Origin: Austropuccinia psidii
Lineage: Eukaryota; Basidiomycota; Pucciniomycetes; Pucciniales; Sphaerophragmiaceae
Length of the DNA stretch: 64,000 nucleotides
NCBI GenBank assembly: GCA_023105745.1
Contig: JALGQZ010000001.1
Span: 52,547,162-52,611,161 of the forward strand
Direction: 5' to 3'
The translations under genes were made by a program, and so were the position numbers. Under the pieces are notes generated by a model. That model was not told the origin of the DNA, made no database searches, and saw nothing but the letters and a program-made list of their open reading frames with translations. Positions 1-10,652 of the stretch are shown here, piece after piece. The stretch's first letter is position 1. Each line of letters starts with the position of its first letter.

Positions 1-1410
1 AAAAAACTGTTTAATGTCTACCATAGCATGAAGCCCCAACCACAAGGCCATGTTATGGATAATCCATATCACCAAGATGGCATCAAACCAAATTCCATGT
101 TGATGAATAAGGCAAGATCTCCATCACAATACCAGGATGGAGATAATATGTCTTATTCATAGAAGGAAGACTTGTAACAGCTTCCTGAGGCCTCAAGCTG
201 GCCCAAATTCTCTGGAACTGGAGAATATGATCATATGGAACTCATAGATTATATTTATGGACTCTTCATTGATGTAACAAGCATACCAGACTACTGGATC
301 ACTGCTAGACTGAATACAGCATTTAAAGGACATGCTAGTATGTGGTACACAGAGATGAACAAAATCCATGGTGGAATAGTCAAATCATCAAAAAGTACAG
401 CAATTGTACTTGGATATGGCAGAAGACCATGTCATTTGAAAATGACAAGTACTCTGTGGATAAAGATCCATATGAGTGGTGTCTCAGACAGTCTAAAAGA
501 CTTAAAGCCATTGATCCTCAAATGAAAATTCAGATTAGGAATAACAAACTACTGACACAAATTCCAGGAGAACTAGAGAATGCAGTAAAATGTAGATGCA
601 ACCACAATTGCACTCTAGATGAAATTTCAAATACCTTACAAGATTTAAGGAAAAGAACTAATATAGGGAAATACACCCCATATAAAAGCAGTGGTTTCAA
701 ATAGAAACAACCTTTTAGAGTAGAGTTTAAAGACAAACCCAGATAAATGGTGGCAGAAGTGGCAAAGAAGAAAAATTCTTGTCACAACTGTGGTTTAACA
801 GACCACTATGCCAACAACTGTGCAAAGGCAAAGAAAAAAGTCTATTCCATTGAGAAAGTCCCAGAGGAGGAATCCCCAACAGAGGATTCTAAATCAGACT
901 CTATGGGTGATGCCATCAGAGAACATTCTGACGATGACCAAGACCCAAGAAAAGAATTCCTAGTGGAATACCAAGAGGAAACCCCACTTGAAATCAAGTA
1001 CATACAGTTGGAAGCAGGCATGCCACAAGACACTGCCAAAAAAAACTTGTGCAAGCACACACAAGATGCACAAAAATTCCTGGTCACACCAACTAAAGGA
1101 ATGGCATATATACATGGGACAGCCACAAAAATGACTGTTTGTATTGACAATGCTCAACATCCATTAATCATTGACAGTGGAGCACACTGCTCCATAGTGG
1201 CCAGAAACTATCTGGACAACCACTTCCCAAACTTGGAAAACCAACTCTTGCCCACCAAGTGAAAGAACTTAAAGAGTGCATCAAGGAAGATGACTTCCAT
1301 TGGGACAATTATCAAAGAGATAATTATACCCCATAGGAAAGGTAACATCAGAATTAACCCAGAGTTTGTTCTTCTTGATGATGCCCACATCCAAGGTTTT
1401 TTTTCTGGGA
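1..1410 (+). pseudogene. Element A gag and protease region, broken
   Basis: Seen: a gag-like segment (235-525 in one frame, shifting to a second frame near 340-400) continues in one frame to 1262 and beyond. A zinc knuckle of the form C-X2-C-X4-H-X4-C lies at about 784-826 (CHNCGLTDHYANNC). An aspartic protease active site, IDSGAHCS, lies at about 1165-1190. In-frame stops include TAG near 149 and TAA near 164 in the early part, TAG at 702-704, TAA at 744-746 and TGA at 1260-1262. A run of T at about 1397-1404 marks the last frame change into the RT frame. The gag aligns with residues of about 420-640 of element C. It is not expected to give a working Gag. Confidence 0.85.
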
Positions 1411-3264
1411 ACAGATTACCAGAGGATTTATGGCATAGATATATACAATAGTAAAAACAAGCACATTACCATTGGTACCAACAAGGAAAAGAAATTTTCA
1501 CTTGATATATACCAAATATCTGCCCAAGATCCTCTTGAAGAACTACTGAATGAATTCAGAGAGGGACAGTTTAGCACTACCCTCACCAGTAAACAGAAAC
1601 TAAATTTACTGAAGATGCTGAGAAAGAATAGACCAGCATTTTCCATTGGTGAAGAACCATTAGGCAAGATTAGAGGCCATGATATAGAACTATATCTGGA
1701 TGTGGAAAGACCTTATCCACCCATTCTCAGGAGACCTCCTTACCCAGCAAGTCTGGAAACCAGGAAGGAAATTGAAAAACATATCAATGAACTCCTGGAC
1801 ATGCATGTCATAAGAAAGATTGGACACAATGAAATAGTCAAAATTACCACTCCTGTCCTGATCACCTGGCATGATGGCAAGTCTAGGATGTGTGGAGATT
1901 TCAGAGCTCTGAATAACTACACCAAAGCTGACAGGTACCCTATACCTAGGATACCTCATGCCTTAGACAAACTGGCAAAAGCCAAATACATAACCAAAAT
2001 GGATTGTATGAAAGGATTCCATCAGACTGGAGTTAAACCAAGCTCCATGAAATTACTCAGAATCATATTTCATATGGGCATATATGAGTACACCAGGGTG
2101 CCATTTGGCATCAAGAATGCACAAGCCCAATTCCAAAGGATGATGGACACCATATTTCAAGAAGAAATATTGGAAGGCTGGATGGTAGTATATATTGATG
2201 ACATCATTATATACTCAGAGACATTGGAAGACCATGTGCAATACATAGACAGAGTGCTAAGTAAATGCACACTCATAAATCTGAAAATTTCACTTAGAAA
2301 GTGCAATTTTGGCCAACAAGAGCTACTAGCTCTAGGACATAAAGTCTCAGGTCTTAGTCTGGCAATTGACCAGAGCAAAGTAGCACCAGTACTGCAAAAT
2401 CCAGTACCAAGAAACATCAAAGAGATGCAATATTTCCTTGGGTTTGCTAGCTACTATAGAAACCACATCAAAAACTTTGCCCACATAACTAGTAGTTTAT
2501 ACAAGTTATGTTTGAAAGATGTAATTTTTGAAATTACCAAGGAAAGAAGGGATGCATATGAGAGGATCAAATATAAACTCACAAATGCACCTGTGCTCAT
2601 CTTGCCTAATTTCAAACTGCCATTCAAGTTATACATAGATGCAGCATGTAGCCAAGGCTTAGGAGCAGCCCTTCACCAGAGACAAATTGTAGATGGTGAA
2701 CCAAGAGAGGGAGTAATATGTTACATCTCTAGGAAGCTGAAAGATTCAGAATCAAGGTATGGGGCCACCCAGACTGAATGTCTATGCTTAGTCTGGGCTC
2801 TAGAGAAACTCCATTATTATTTGGAGGGTCCAGTCTTTGAAGTCTACACAGACTGCACAGCCTTGAAGTCTTTACTAAACATGAAGACTACCAATATACA
2901 CATGCTGAGGTGGCAAATAGCCATCCAGGAGTATAGAGGGAATACAACCATCATATACAAAGAGGTTAAAAGTCATACCAATGCAGATGGCCACTGGATA
3001 ATCTCAAAAGAAACCCAGCTTATGACCCTGAAGTAGCAGCTAAAATTCCTATCCATTTAATGGAAATAGACAGGAAAAAAACTTCAGATTTTCTGAGTGG
3101 GAACCAGAAAGTGGAAACACTGACTCAGAAGGAACAGAAACCCCCATATTTGGAATAAGCTCCTCAGAACTGCGTAATTAATTCTTCAATGCAGTGATGA
3201 AGACATATTCCAAACACAAACAATGTGGCATATTGTTGCAACTCCTTCAACAAAAGTACAGGAG
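1366..3264 (+). pseudogene. Element A pol: reverse transcriptase and RNase H, interrupted
   Basis: Seen: an open frame of 556 codons (1366-3036). Its RT domain has the motifs GDFRALNNY and PFGIKNA and the catalytic VVYIDDIIIYS near 2190-2220, followed by RNase H with YIDAACSQGLGAAL (about 2631-2665), [13 protein letters not shown] and the DCTAL aspartate (about 2850). YIDD is intact here, unlike in elements B and C. After the stop at 3036 the frame is degraded through the RNase H/integrase linker until element B cuts it at 3264. Family knowledge: Gypsy pol order is PR-RT-RH-IN, which matches. The integrase follows at 22642. Confidence 0.9.
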
Positions 3265-4010
3265 TGTAACAACCACTCATCAGGGGTAAGGGTATTCATT
3301 CATACACCCACTCAAACACCCCAAATCAGCAGATCCAGCATTTGTATCAGCATTCAATGTCAGCAATCTTCATTCTGAACATGAATACAGCTTGGTACCT
3401 CAATACAGCCTGTCAATACCTGTACAGGCTGGGTTCACCCAATACAGTTACAATACACCAACTTGAAACTGTATGATCACTCAAATACACCACACCTCTT
3501 GTACAGGTTCTGTACAGCCGTACAGGACCTGTATTGGCCAGACTCAATTCAATCATCAAATATTCTCATGAAAATTCTTCCTCTGGATCAGGGCTGGTGA
3601 TTCTCACATATACCAGCCCCTCTTTCTTCCCCCTGGGGACTTTTCCCCAGTTAATTAATTTAGTTTATTTATTATTTTATAATTATTCTTATCCTTATTT
3701 TGGGTATTATAATTATTTGATTTTAAGTTAGTCTTTGCCTGTACAGTATGAGTTGGGTGGCCATATCCTTATTAACCCTTCTCTTTCCATTCTGACAGGT
3801 TGAAACAGTGGACTTGGACTTGTTTGTGGTTGGCTCTTCTATTTGTTATTCTTATTCTTTTTTGTTGCTGCTTCTTATATTCATTCTTTTAGTAATTCAT
3901 CTTTAACACTCTTAAGTGTATCCTTTCTTACCACATCTTTGAGCCCTCCATAAGTGAGTCCCAGTTTACTGAGTGCCAGGCCCTCTTCACTTCGAAGAGC
4001 CCGTGTGACA
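3265..4010 (+). repeat. Element B 5' LTR
   Basis: Begins tgtaacaacc and ends gtgtgaca. It matches 21881-22641 almost base for base. It contains clustered tgtacagg-like motifs (about 3430-3540). A TATA-like atata lies at 3608-3612, about 40 bases before the proposed transcript start at 3650. A short polypyrimidine stretch lies just before that start. Confidence 0.95.
3650..3663 (+). promoter_or_regulatory. Proposed transcript 5' end and self-primer of element B
   Basis: Seen: 13 bases at 3650-3662 (gttaattaattta) are the exact reverse complement of 4012-4024, directly after the 5' LTR. One further G-U pair is possible between 3663 and 4011. Family knowledge: in the Tf1 group the first bases of the retrotransposon mRNA pair with the primer site and, after cleavage, prime reverse transcription. 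Inference: R starts here and U3 is 3265-3649. The match is AT-only, so position rather than length is the main support. Confidence 0.6.
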
Positions 4011-4024
4011 TTAAATTAATTAAC
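4011..4024 (+). other. Primer-binding site of element B (self-priming type)
   Basis: The sequence abutting the 5' LTR has no TGG and so is not a standard tRNA primer site. It is complementary to 3650-3662 inside the LTR, as in self-priming Tf1/sushi chromoviruses. Confidence 0.6.
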
Positions 4025-4723
4025 TCATATTTGATTCTTCTTTTCATTCATTTATATTCATTTCTCTCATTCATCAATTATGATCTTTTTTATGATTTAA
4101 TGATCTTGATGATTATGATTTTTTTCCTTTCATCAATTTTCATCTCATTCATTTCATTCTTATGAAAATTGATTCCTTTTTCTTTCTTAATCATTGCTGA
4201 CCATTTCATCACTTCATTTTATTTTTATCAATCAAATTTTTCTGTGTTCTTATTCAGGTTTTATCTAGGAATTATTGATTGGTTTAATTGATTGGATTAT
4301 TCATTGGGATTCATTTGGGTTATTGATTCAGGATTTATTGGATTTATGGACTTTGACCTCTCAAGATATTGATTGATCCTCAAGAATTGATTTTGATTAT
4401 TGATTTGATTTGACTAATCAAGATATTGAATTGATTTCTGAAGATTTTGAACTGATTGATTGATTCCTCAAGACTTGATTTCATATTGAAGACATTTATT
4501 GATTGATTATTGATTGAATATTGATTGATTATTGATTTCCTCAAGATTATTGATATTTGATTTGAATTGATTTTGATTGATTGAATTGATTTGACTGTTG
4601 ATTGAATTTGATTCCTCAAGATTTGAATTGATTCCTCAAGATTCATCAAGATTTATTGTGATTGATTTGGCCAAATTTGATTATTCTTCTTAATACCATC
4701 AAGTTATTTTAATTCCTTTCATA
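4025..4723 (+). other. Element B untranslated leader with ttgatt repeats
   Basis: No gene is seen. From about 4250 to 4680 the leader is an irregular array of ttgatt/attgatt and cctcaagat words, an unusual low-complexity stretch before the gag start codon at 4724. Confidence 0.7.
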
Positions 4724-6082
4724 ATGCCAGTTCAGAATAGTCCCCCAGCCAAGAATACTAGATCCCAAAGAATTCAAGCTGTTCTCACTCCTACAGCAAG
4801 GGCTCCTCTTTACCGCACACCATCAGTTCATCAACTGAGTGCAAGTTTGGACAGAGGACCACCAATGGAAGGAGAAGCACCCTCAAGAAGAGGTGGAATG
4901 AAATCTAGAAGATCAAGATCTTTCTCTGGACTTTTGGGTGGCTACCCTGGCATGTCTGAAGGTGCAAGAGCAAGACAAGGGGAAGTTGAAGATGAAGAGG
5001 GGGAAGAGTCTGTGGAAGAGGAAGATTCTGGGGAAACTGAAGTGGAAGATGCCTTGGCAAATGATCCAGAGGTGCCTCAGGGTTCTAATCTAGCCCTTTC
5101 TAGTCAACCTCTTGTCTCTCAAACTGATCCAAGTCTCCTCAAGATGATGGAGCAGATGACTCAATTAATGGGGCAACTCACTCAAGCAGTTGCCCCCAGG
5201 GACAATTCCAAAGCCCCTGCTTTCAAGACTCCATCCATGAAGGCACCTGATTCTTTTGATGGTACTCAAGCTCATAAGTTGAGAGGATTTATCCAATCCT
5301 GTCAACTAATTTTCCATAATGATCCAGAAAACTTCTTCTCTGACAGGAAGAAGGTTTTGTACTCAACTTCTTTTCTTACTGGTAGAGCTGGCAAGTGGAT
5401 TGAACCTTACCTCTCAAATATTTCCAATGAAGACCCTTCCTACCTCCTCAATAATTGGCCATTGTTTGAATCTCAATTATTCACTCTGTTTGGTGACCCC
5501 AATGAAGTCAGGAAAGCTGAACAAGAGTTGGACAATTTGTGGATGAAGGAAAGTGGTCATGTATCCTTGTACATTGCAGATTTCAGAAGCTTAATGTCAA
5601 GAATTGGAAATTGGGGGGAAAGAGCTTATATCCATGTTTACAGAAGAGGATTGGCATCAAGATTACTGGATCAGTTGGCTTCACACCCTGGAACTTTTGA
5701 TACTCTTCAAGAACTTATGGATGTCACTTTAGAATTAGACACAAGATTTCATGAGAGACAAAAAGAAAAGGGTGGCAATCAAGAAAAGAAGCCTCCTGTC
5801 AATGGATCCAATCAATCTAGACATCCTCAAAACTCATTTTCAAAGAGGCCTCATCAGAAGAAGAATAAGAAGGGCAAGCAATTTCAGCCTTCAAAGGACA
5901 AGCCTCACTCTGCTCTCCTCAATAAGGACAATAAGTTAATCGGTTCTGAAAAGGAGAGGAGGATTAAAGAGGGGTTGTGCAATTATTGTGGTGAAAAGCA
6001 CCCATTTGAAAAATGCTTCAAGAGGCCTGAAAATAGGCAAGGATCATCAGAAGGCTTCCCTAGCAAGCAGGGAAAAGCCTGA
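4724..6082 (+). CDS. gag: Element B Gag polyprotein
   Basis: A 452-codon ORF starts at the first ATG after the leader. The N-terminal 130 residues are Ser/Arg- and then Glu-rich. A retrotransposon Gag domain follows at about residues 165-330 (matrix/capsid-like, with FIQSCQLIF and GRAGKWIEPYL). A basic Lys-rich stretch and one zinc knuckle near residue 418 (CNYCGEKHPFEKC, spacing C-X2-C-X3-H-X4-C, one residue shorter than usual) come next. It would form the cytoplasmic virus-like particle and bind element RNA. It ends in TGA just after a slippery heptamer, so pol is probably made by -1 frameshifting. No disabling change is seen. Confidence 0.92.
   Translation: MPVQNSPPAKNTRSQRIQAVLTPTARAPLYRTPSVHQLSASLDRGPPMEGEAPSRRGGMKSRRSRSFSGLLGGYPGMSEGARARQGEVEDEEGEESVEEEDSGETEVEDALANDPEVPQGSNLALSSQPLVSQTDPSLLKMMEQMTQLMGQLTQAVAPRDNSKAPAFKTPSMKAPDSFDGTQAHKLRGFIQSCQLIFHNDPENFFSDRKKVLYSTSFLTGRAGKWIEPYLSNISNEDPSYLLNNWPLFESQLFTLFGDPNEVRKAEQELDNLWMKESGHVSLYIADFRSLMSRIGNWGERAYIHVYRRGLASRLLDQLASHPGTFDTLQELMDVTLELDTRFHERQKEKGGNQEKKPPVNGSNQSRHPQNSFSKRPHQKKNKKGKQFQPSKDKPHSALLNKDNKLIGSEKERRIKEGLCNYCGEKHPFEKCFKRPENRQGSSEGFPSKQGKA
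6070..6076 (+). promoter_or_regulatory. -1 programmed ribosomal frameshift site (GGGAAAA)
   Basis: In the gag frame the bases read G GGA AAA GCC TGA, the X XXY YYZ pattern of a canonical -1 slip, four codons before the gag terminator is completed. The pol frame is open from 6064, giving an overlap of only 19 bases (6064-6082), and pol has no ATG near its beginning. All three facts point to frameshift expression. Confidence 0.75.
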
Positions 6083-9000
6083 GTGGGAATCATGATGTGT
6101 TCAATGGTTCTCACTTATTTCCTTCAAGAGCACAATTGTGCACTCTGAATACTAGTGTCAAGAAATCTTTAAAATTTCTTATTTTCTCTTCTGTCTCTGA
6201 TATTTTTTATAGTATTCTCATTGATTCTGGTGCTACAAACGCTTTTATTGCAAAGAATTTTGTTCTCAAGTACTCATTGACTCTGTCAGAGCTCCCTGAA
6301 AAGATTCCTCTTTTCATTTTGGATTCTAATGAATCCCCTGCCTTGTTCATCACCCATTATACCAAGTGGGTAGTTGACTTGCCTTCCTTCCCAAGCTTTG
6401 AATGGGACTTCTTTATCATAGATTCACCCAAGGGAGAAGACCTGATATTGGGCTATGATTTCCTTTATCATTTTAATCCCATTATTTATTGGAAAAATGG
6501 ATTGATCACCTATGATTCTAATCATAAGGATTCTAGTGGTATTATTCCTTCTACTAGTAATGACTTTGCCACTGCTGTCAACAGTGTTTCTCTGGTTGGT
6601 GAGCTTAAGACACCTCCCATTCCTTCTTCTGTCCATATCCCTTCCATTATTCCCTCTCAGTCATTACTTCCATTAAGAGATGAAGTCTTCAAAGAGATAA
6701 AGGATGTTGGAGAAGATGTTGCCATATCTTCACTTCATCTCTTTCAAGGGGATATGGACCTTCCTCCCTTATCTTTTCATGCATCCCTGGAGGAGCAGTG
6801 GGATGAGGAGGAAGAGCCAGAAGAAATTGAAACTGTGTTGAAGGTTGTTCCTCCTGCTTATCACCAATATTTGGATGTATTCTCCAAGGTGAAAGCAGAG
6901 AAACTTCCGCCACACCGTGCCTGTGATCACCATATCGAATTGGAGGGTCTTCTACCTCCAATTGGTGTTATCTACTCATTATCAAATCAAGAGTCAGAAA
7001 CACTGCGGGCCTACATTTCAGAGAATGTAGAGAAAGGTTTCATTAGACCAAGCTCCTCTTCAACAGGAGCACCTGTCCTTTTTGTCAAGAAAAAGGATGG
7101 AGGTCTTCGTTTGTGTGTTGACTACCGCAAACTCAATGCTGTCACTAGGAAGAACAGATACCCTGTTCCTCCTATGAACCAGCTTCTTACCGTATTCAAC
7201 GGTTCCACTATCTTCTTGAAGATAGATTTGCGTGGTGCATATAACCTTCTGAGAATCAAAGAGGGGGATGAGCACTTAACTGCCTTTAGAACCAAATATG
7301 GCAGTTATGAGTATTTGGTCATGCCATTTGGTTTGACCAATGCTCCTGCTTCTTTCCAAAATCTAGTAAATGATATCTTTGCAGATTTTTTGGATGTGTT
7401 TGTTGTGGTTTGTCTAGATGATATTATGGTCTTTTCCAGTTCTGAGGAGGAACATGTCAAACATGTGGCCTCTGTCCTCCAAAGACTGAGGGACAATAAT
7501 CTGTTTGCCAAAGCCTCCAAATGTGTATTCCATGCCTCAAGTGTGGAATACTTGGGCTATGTTGTTTCAAGTGATGGCCTCAAGATGGATTCTTCAAAAG
7601 TTCAGCAAATCCTCAATTGGCCTCAGCCCAAAAACATCAAGGCTCTTCAATCCTTTCTTGGCTTTGCCAATTTTTATCGTCGTTTTATTAAAAATTATTC
7701 CAAAAAATTCACTTCTCTCACTTCTCTTCTCAAGAAAGATTCTCCTTTCATCTTCAATGAGGAAGCTCTTAGTCAGTTTCAAGCACTCAAAGAAGCTTTC
7801 ACCTCTGCTCCTATCTTATCTCATTTCAATCCATCTCTACCTACTATTGTAGAGACTGATGCTTCTGATTATTCATTGGGCGCCGTACTGAGTCAGGTGA
7901 ATGACTCAGCAAAGCATCCCATTGCATTTGATAGTCGCAAGCTCTTACCAGCTGAACTCAACTATGAAATTCATGACAAGGAACTCCTTGGCATAGTTTG
8001 GGCTCTCAAGCGCTGGAGGGCATTTCTTCTTTCTCTTTCCAATCCTTTTGAGGTCTTGACAGACCACTCTTCCTTGCAGTTTTTCATGTCTTCCAAAGTT
8101 CTTACTTGTCGTCAGGCCCGTTGGGCTGAATTTCTCTCAGAATTTCATTTCACTATCACTTACCGCCCAGGCAGGCTGGCCACTTTGCCAGATGCCTTGT
8201 CACGTCGGGACGACGTGTACCCAGAGAGGGGGGTGGACTTCATCAGCAAGAATCCTCATAATTTTCATCAAATACTTAAGCAAGATGGAATTCAAGAGTC
8301 AAGATTCTTCTCAATCAAAGTGGAAATTTTCCCAGATTTAGTGGACAAGATTCAAAAAGAAGTATGGCAAGACAAAGATTATAAAGAAATACTCAAGCAA
8401 CTAGAAAGAGGTGAATCAGTTCCAGATTATTCTCTTGAACCTCAAGTCAAGTTATTATTATTCAAAGATAGAGTGGTAATCCCAAGAAATGAAGAACTTC
8501 AACTCAATATTCTTCAAAAGCGTCATGACTCACCATTGGCTGGCCATCCTGGCCAGGAGAAGACCCTCAAGCTCATCAAGAGGGATTTTTATTGGGCTGG
8601 AATGAATCAATTCATCAAGGACTATGTGTCCTCATGTCAGCAATGTTCAAGAAACAAGAACATTCATCACAAGAAGTTTGGATTACTCAAGCCTCTTTCA
8701 ATTCCGTCTGGTCCTTGGAATTCATTATCAATGGACTTCATCACTCAATTGCCACTGTCAAACAACTTTGATTCAATTTTAGTAGTTGTGGACAGATTCT
8801 CAAAAATGGCAATCTTCATTCCAACTTATGGCACAATCACTGCTCTGGATTTAGCTCAAATCTTCATTAGTCATGTATTTTCCAAGCATGGACTTCCAGT
8901 CAGTATTGTCAGTGATAGAGGATCCTTATTTGTTTCATCATTTTGGACTCAATTTTGTCAGCAGCTCAAGATATCAAGAGATCTTTCAACTGCTTTTCAC

Positions 9001-9798
9001 CCTGAAACAGATGGACAGACAGAGAGGGTAAATCAGATACTAGAACAGTACCTTTGGATGTATGTCAGCTATCATCAAGATGACTGGTACACCTGGCTCC
9101 CTCTGGCTGAATTTGCCTATAATAATGCAGAACACTCATCAACCAAGCAATCACCTTTCTTCACAGTTTATGGAAGAAATCCCAGCTTTGACTCAATCCA
9201 TATTTCTCAAGACTCACCTGCTGGAAAGTTATCAACAAAACTCCAATCAGTACAGCAAGTTGTCAAAGAAGAATTAGAGTCAGCAATAAGGAGATTCAAG
9301 AAGTATGCAGATAGAAATAGAGCAATTCCACCTGATTTCCAACCTGGGGACAAAGTATGGCTGGCTTCCAAGAACATTAAGACAACAAGACCCACCAAGA
9401 AATTATCAGAAAGATGGTTGGGACCCTTTGAAGTTCTTAAGAAGATTGGCAGCCATGCATATCACCTCAAGTTGCCTCAGCAATGGAAGACAGTTCACCC
9501 TGTATTCCATGTGTCCTTATTAGAACCAGTCAAGCAATCAACTATCCCAAATCGACATAAATTGACCCCACCACCAGTCTTAGTGGAGGAGCAAGAAGAA
9601 TGGGAAGTGGCTCAGGTTCTGGACTCAAAACTCAAAAGAGGTAAATTATGGTATCTTGTAGAGTGGAAAGGATTCAGTAAAGACCCAGAAAGAACCACTT
9701 GGGAACCAGCTTCCAACCTTACCAACTCACCAGACCTTGTCAAGGATTTCCATTCATTATATCCAGACAAGCCTGGCCCAAATACCTCAAGAGTTTGA
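6076..9798 (+). CDS. pol: Element B Pol polyprotein (PR-RT-RH-IN-chromodomain)
   Basis: About 1240 codons, entered by the -1 shift at 6070-6076. Counting from 6097: aspartic protease with LIDSGATNAF near residue 45; RT with LRLCVDYRKLN and MPFGLTNAPASF, and catalytic CLDD near 438-441, where the family normally has YxDD; RNase H with ETDASDYSLGAVL near 586; integrase zinc domain with HDSPLAGHPG and CQQC; DDE residues in SMDFIT (about 878), VSDRGS (about 938) and QTERVN (about 974); GPY/F motif RWLGPFEV; and a C-terminal chromodomain, WEVAQVLD to WKGFSKDPERTTWEP (about 1165-1228). It copies the element and inserts it, and the chromodomain probably guides it to marked chromatin. No stop or frameshift is seen. 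The Tyr-to-Cys change in RT is the one doubtful point. Confidence 0.93.
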   Translation, partial: SLSGNHDVFNGSHLFPSRAQLCTLNTSVKKSLKFLIFSSVSDIFYSILIDSGATNAFIAKNFVLKYSLTLSELPEKIPLFILDSNESPALFITHYTKWVVDLPSFPSFEWDFFIIDSPKGEDLILGYDFLYHFNPIIYWKNGLITYDSNHKDSSGIIPSTSNDFATAVNSVSLVGELKTPPIPSSVHIPSIIPSQSLLPLRDEVFKEIKDVGEDVAISSLHLFQGDMDLPPLSFHASLEEQWDEEEEPEEIETVLKVVPPAYHQYLDVFSKVKAEKLPPHRACDHHIELEGLLPPIGVIYSLSNQESETLRAYISENVEKGFIRPSSSSTGAPVLFVKKKDGGLRLCVDYRKLNAVTRKNRYPVPPMNQLLTVFNGSTIFLKIDLRGAYNLLRIKEGDEHLTAFRTKYGSYEYLVMPFGLTNAPASFQNLVNDIFADFLDVFVVVCLDDIMVFSSSEEEHVKHVASVLQRLRDNNLFAKASKCVFHASSVEYLGYVVSSDGLKMDSSKVQQILNWPQPKNIKALQSFLGFANFYRRFIKNYSKKFTSLTSLLKKDSPFIFNEEALSQFQALKEAFTSAPILSHFNPSLPTIVETDASDYSLGAVLSQVNDSAKHPIAFDSRKLLPAELNYEIHDKELLGIVWALKRWRAFLLSLSNPFEVLTDHSSLQFFMSSKVLTCRQARWAEFLSEFHFTITYRPGRLATLPDALSRRDDVYPERGVDFISKNPHNFHQILKQDGIQESRFFSIKVEIFPDLVDKIQKEVWQDKDYKEILKQLERGESVPDYSLEPQVKLLLFKDRVVIPRNEELQLNILQKRHDSPLAGHPGQEKTLKLIKRDFYWAGMNQFIKDYVSSCQQCSRNKNIHHKKFGLLKPLSIPSGPWNSLSMDFITQLPLSNNFDSILVVVDRFSKMAIFIPTYGTITALDLAQIFISHVFSKHGLPVSIVSDRGSLFVSSFWTQFCQQLKISRDLSTAFHPETDGQTERVNQILEQYLWMYVSYHQDDWYTWLPLAEFAYNNAEHSSTKQSPFFTVYGRNPSFDSIHISQDSPAGKLSTKLQSVQQVVKEELESAIRRFKKYADRNRAIPPDFQPGDKVWLASKNIKTTRPTKKLSERWLGPFEVLKKIGSHAYHLKLPQQWKTVHPVFHVSLLEPVKQSTIPNRHKLTPPPVLVEEQEEWEVAQVLDSKLKRGKLWYLVEWKGFSKDPERTTWEPASNLTNSPDLVKDFHSLYPDKPGPNTSRV

Positions 9799-10652
9799 TT
9801 TTATGGTGCTTGGTGGGGAGAAGAAGTTATGAAAGTAAGTTCCTCTCCTGGAATGCACCTTTAAGGGGGTATTCTACCCATATGTTGTTGTAAGAATCAC
9901 CTTGGCCACTTTTTGAGCACTTGTCATTTCTTTGGACAGGTTCAGGAAGCATACAACATCAATACCCTCCATTTGGACCTTATCAAGATATGGCCCAATG
10001 TTTTCTTCTTTATTTTTCATTTCTTTCTCTATTTTATCATTTCATTTTATGCCAATCATCATAATTCAAGACATTCATTACTTCAAGTCATTTACGGCAA
10101 TTCATTTCAGAAGTCATTTATGGCAATTCATCTCAGAAGTCATTTATGGCAATTCTTTTCAATTTTATGGTGCTTGGTGGGGAGTGGAAGTTATGAAAGT
10201 AAGTTCCATCTCCTGGTATGCATCCCTGAGGGTTCTACTTCTTGTAAAACATCACCTTGGCCACTCTGTGAGCATCAAAATGCTTGGTTTTCATTTTTTC
10301 AGACACTTTTGGCCAGAAACAAGCAACTCACCACAAGAAGGACCAACCATCAGGACTCTTTCTTTATTTCTTTCTTTACTCTCATTTTCTCTTATTCTTT
10401 TATTTTCTTCTTTCTTTACTTGTATAATTTTCTTTCTTTTATTTCTTTAAAGCAGCAGCATCCCCTCCCCAAATCACGTATTGGGAGGTTCTTTTATTAT
10501 TTTAATCATTTTATCTTATCTCATTTATTAGTTATTATGAGAGCATGAATAGGAGTCAAACCAACCATAAACAGGAACAAGACACTGGATTTCACTCCAC
10601 CCAAATCGTCAAGTCCACGTCAAATCAAAAGTTCGACCTCAAGGGAATTGGG
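9799..10652 (+). repeat. Element B 3' non-coding part with internal repeats
   Basis: A block of about 70 bases after the pol stop (about 9800-9870, ttttatggtgcttggtgggg) recurs at about 10162-10240. Between them, three copies of a roughly 27-bp unit (agtcatttatggcaattcat) run from about 10085 to 10160. No convincing gene is seen. Element C enters after 10652. Confidence 0.75.

Larger units (their letters stand above)
1..3264 (+). mobile_element. Ty3/Gypsy element A, left part (decayed, interrupted)
   Basis: Seen: gag, CCHC knuckle, protease, RT and RNase H read in order on the plus strand, with frame breaks. The 5' LTR lies left of the window. At 3264 the element is cut by element B. The 5 bases aggag (3260-3264) recur at 22642-22646, where the integrase region of the same element resumes in phase. 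The proteins align along their length with those of element C by eye, so A and C are relatives of one Gypsy lineage. Inference: A is the oldest layer of the nest, because B sits inside it and its own genes are broken. Confidence 0.9.
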
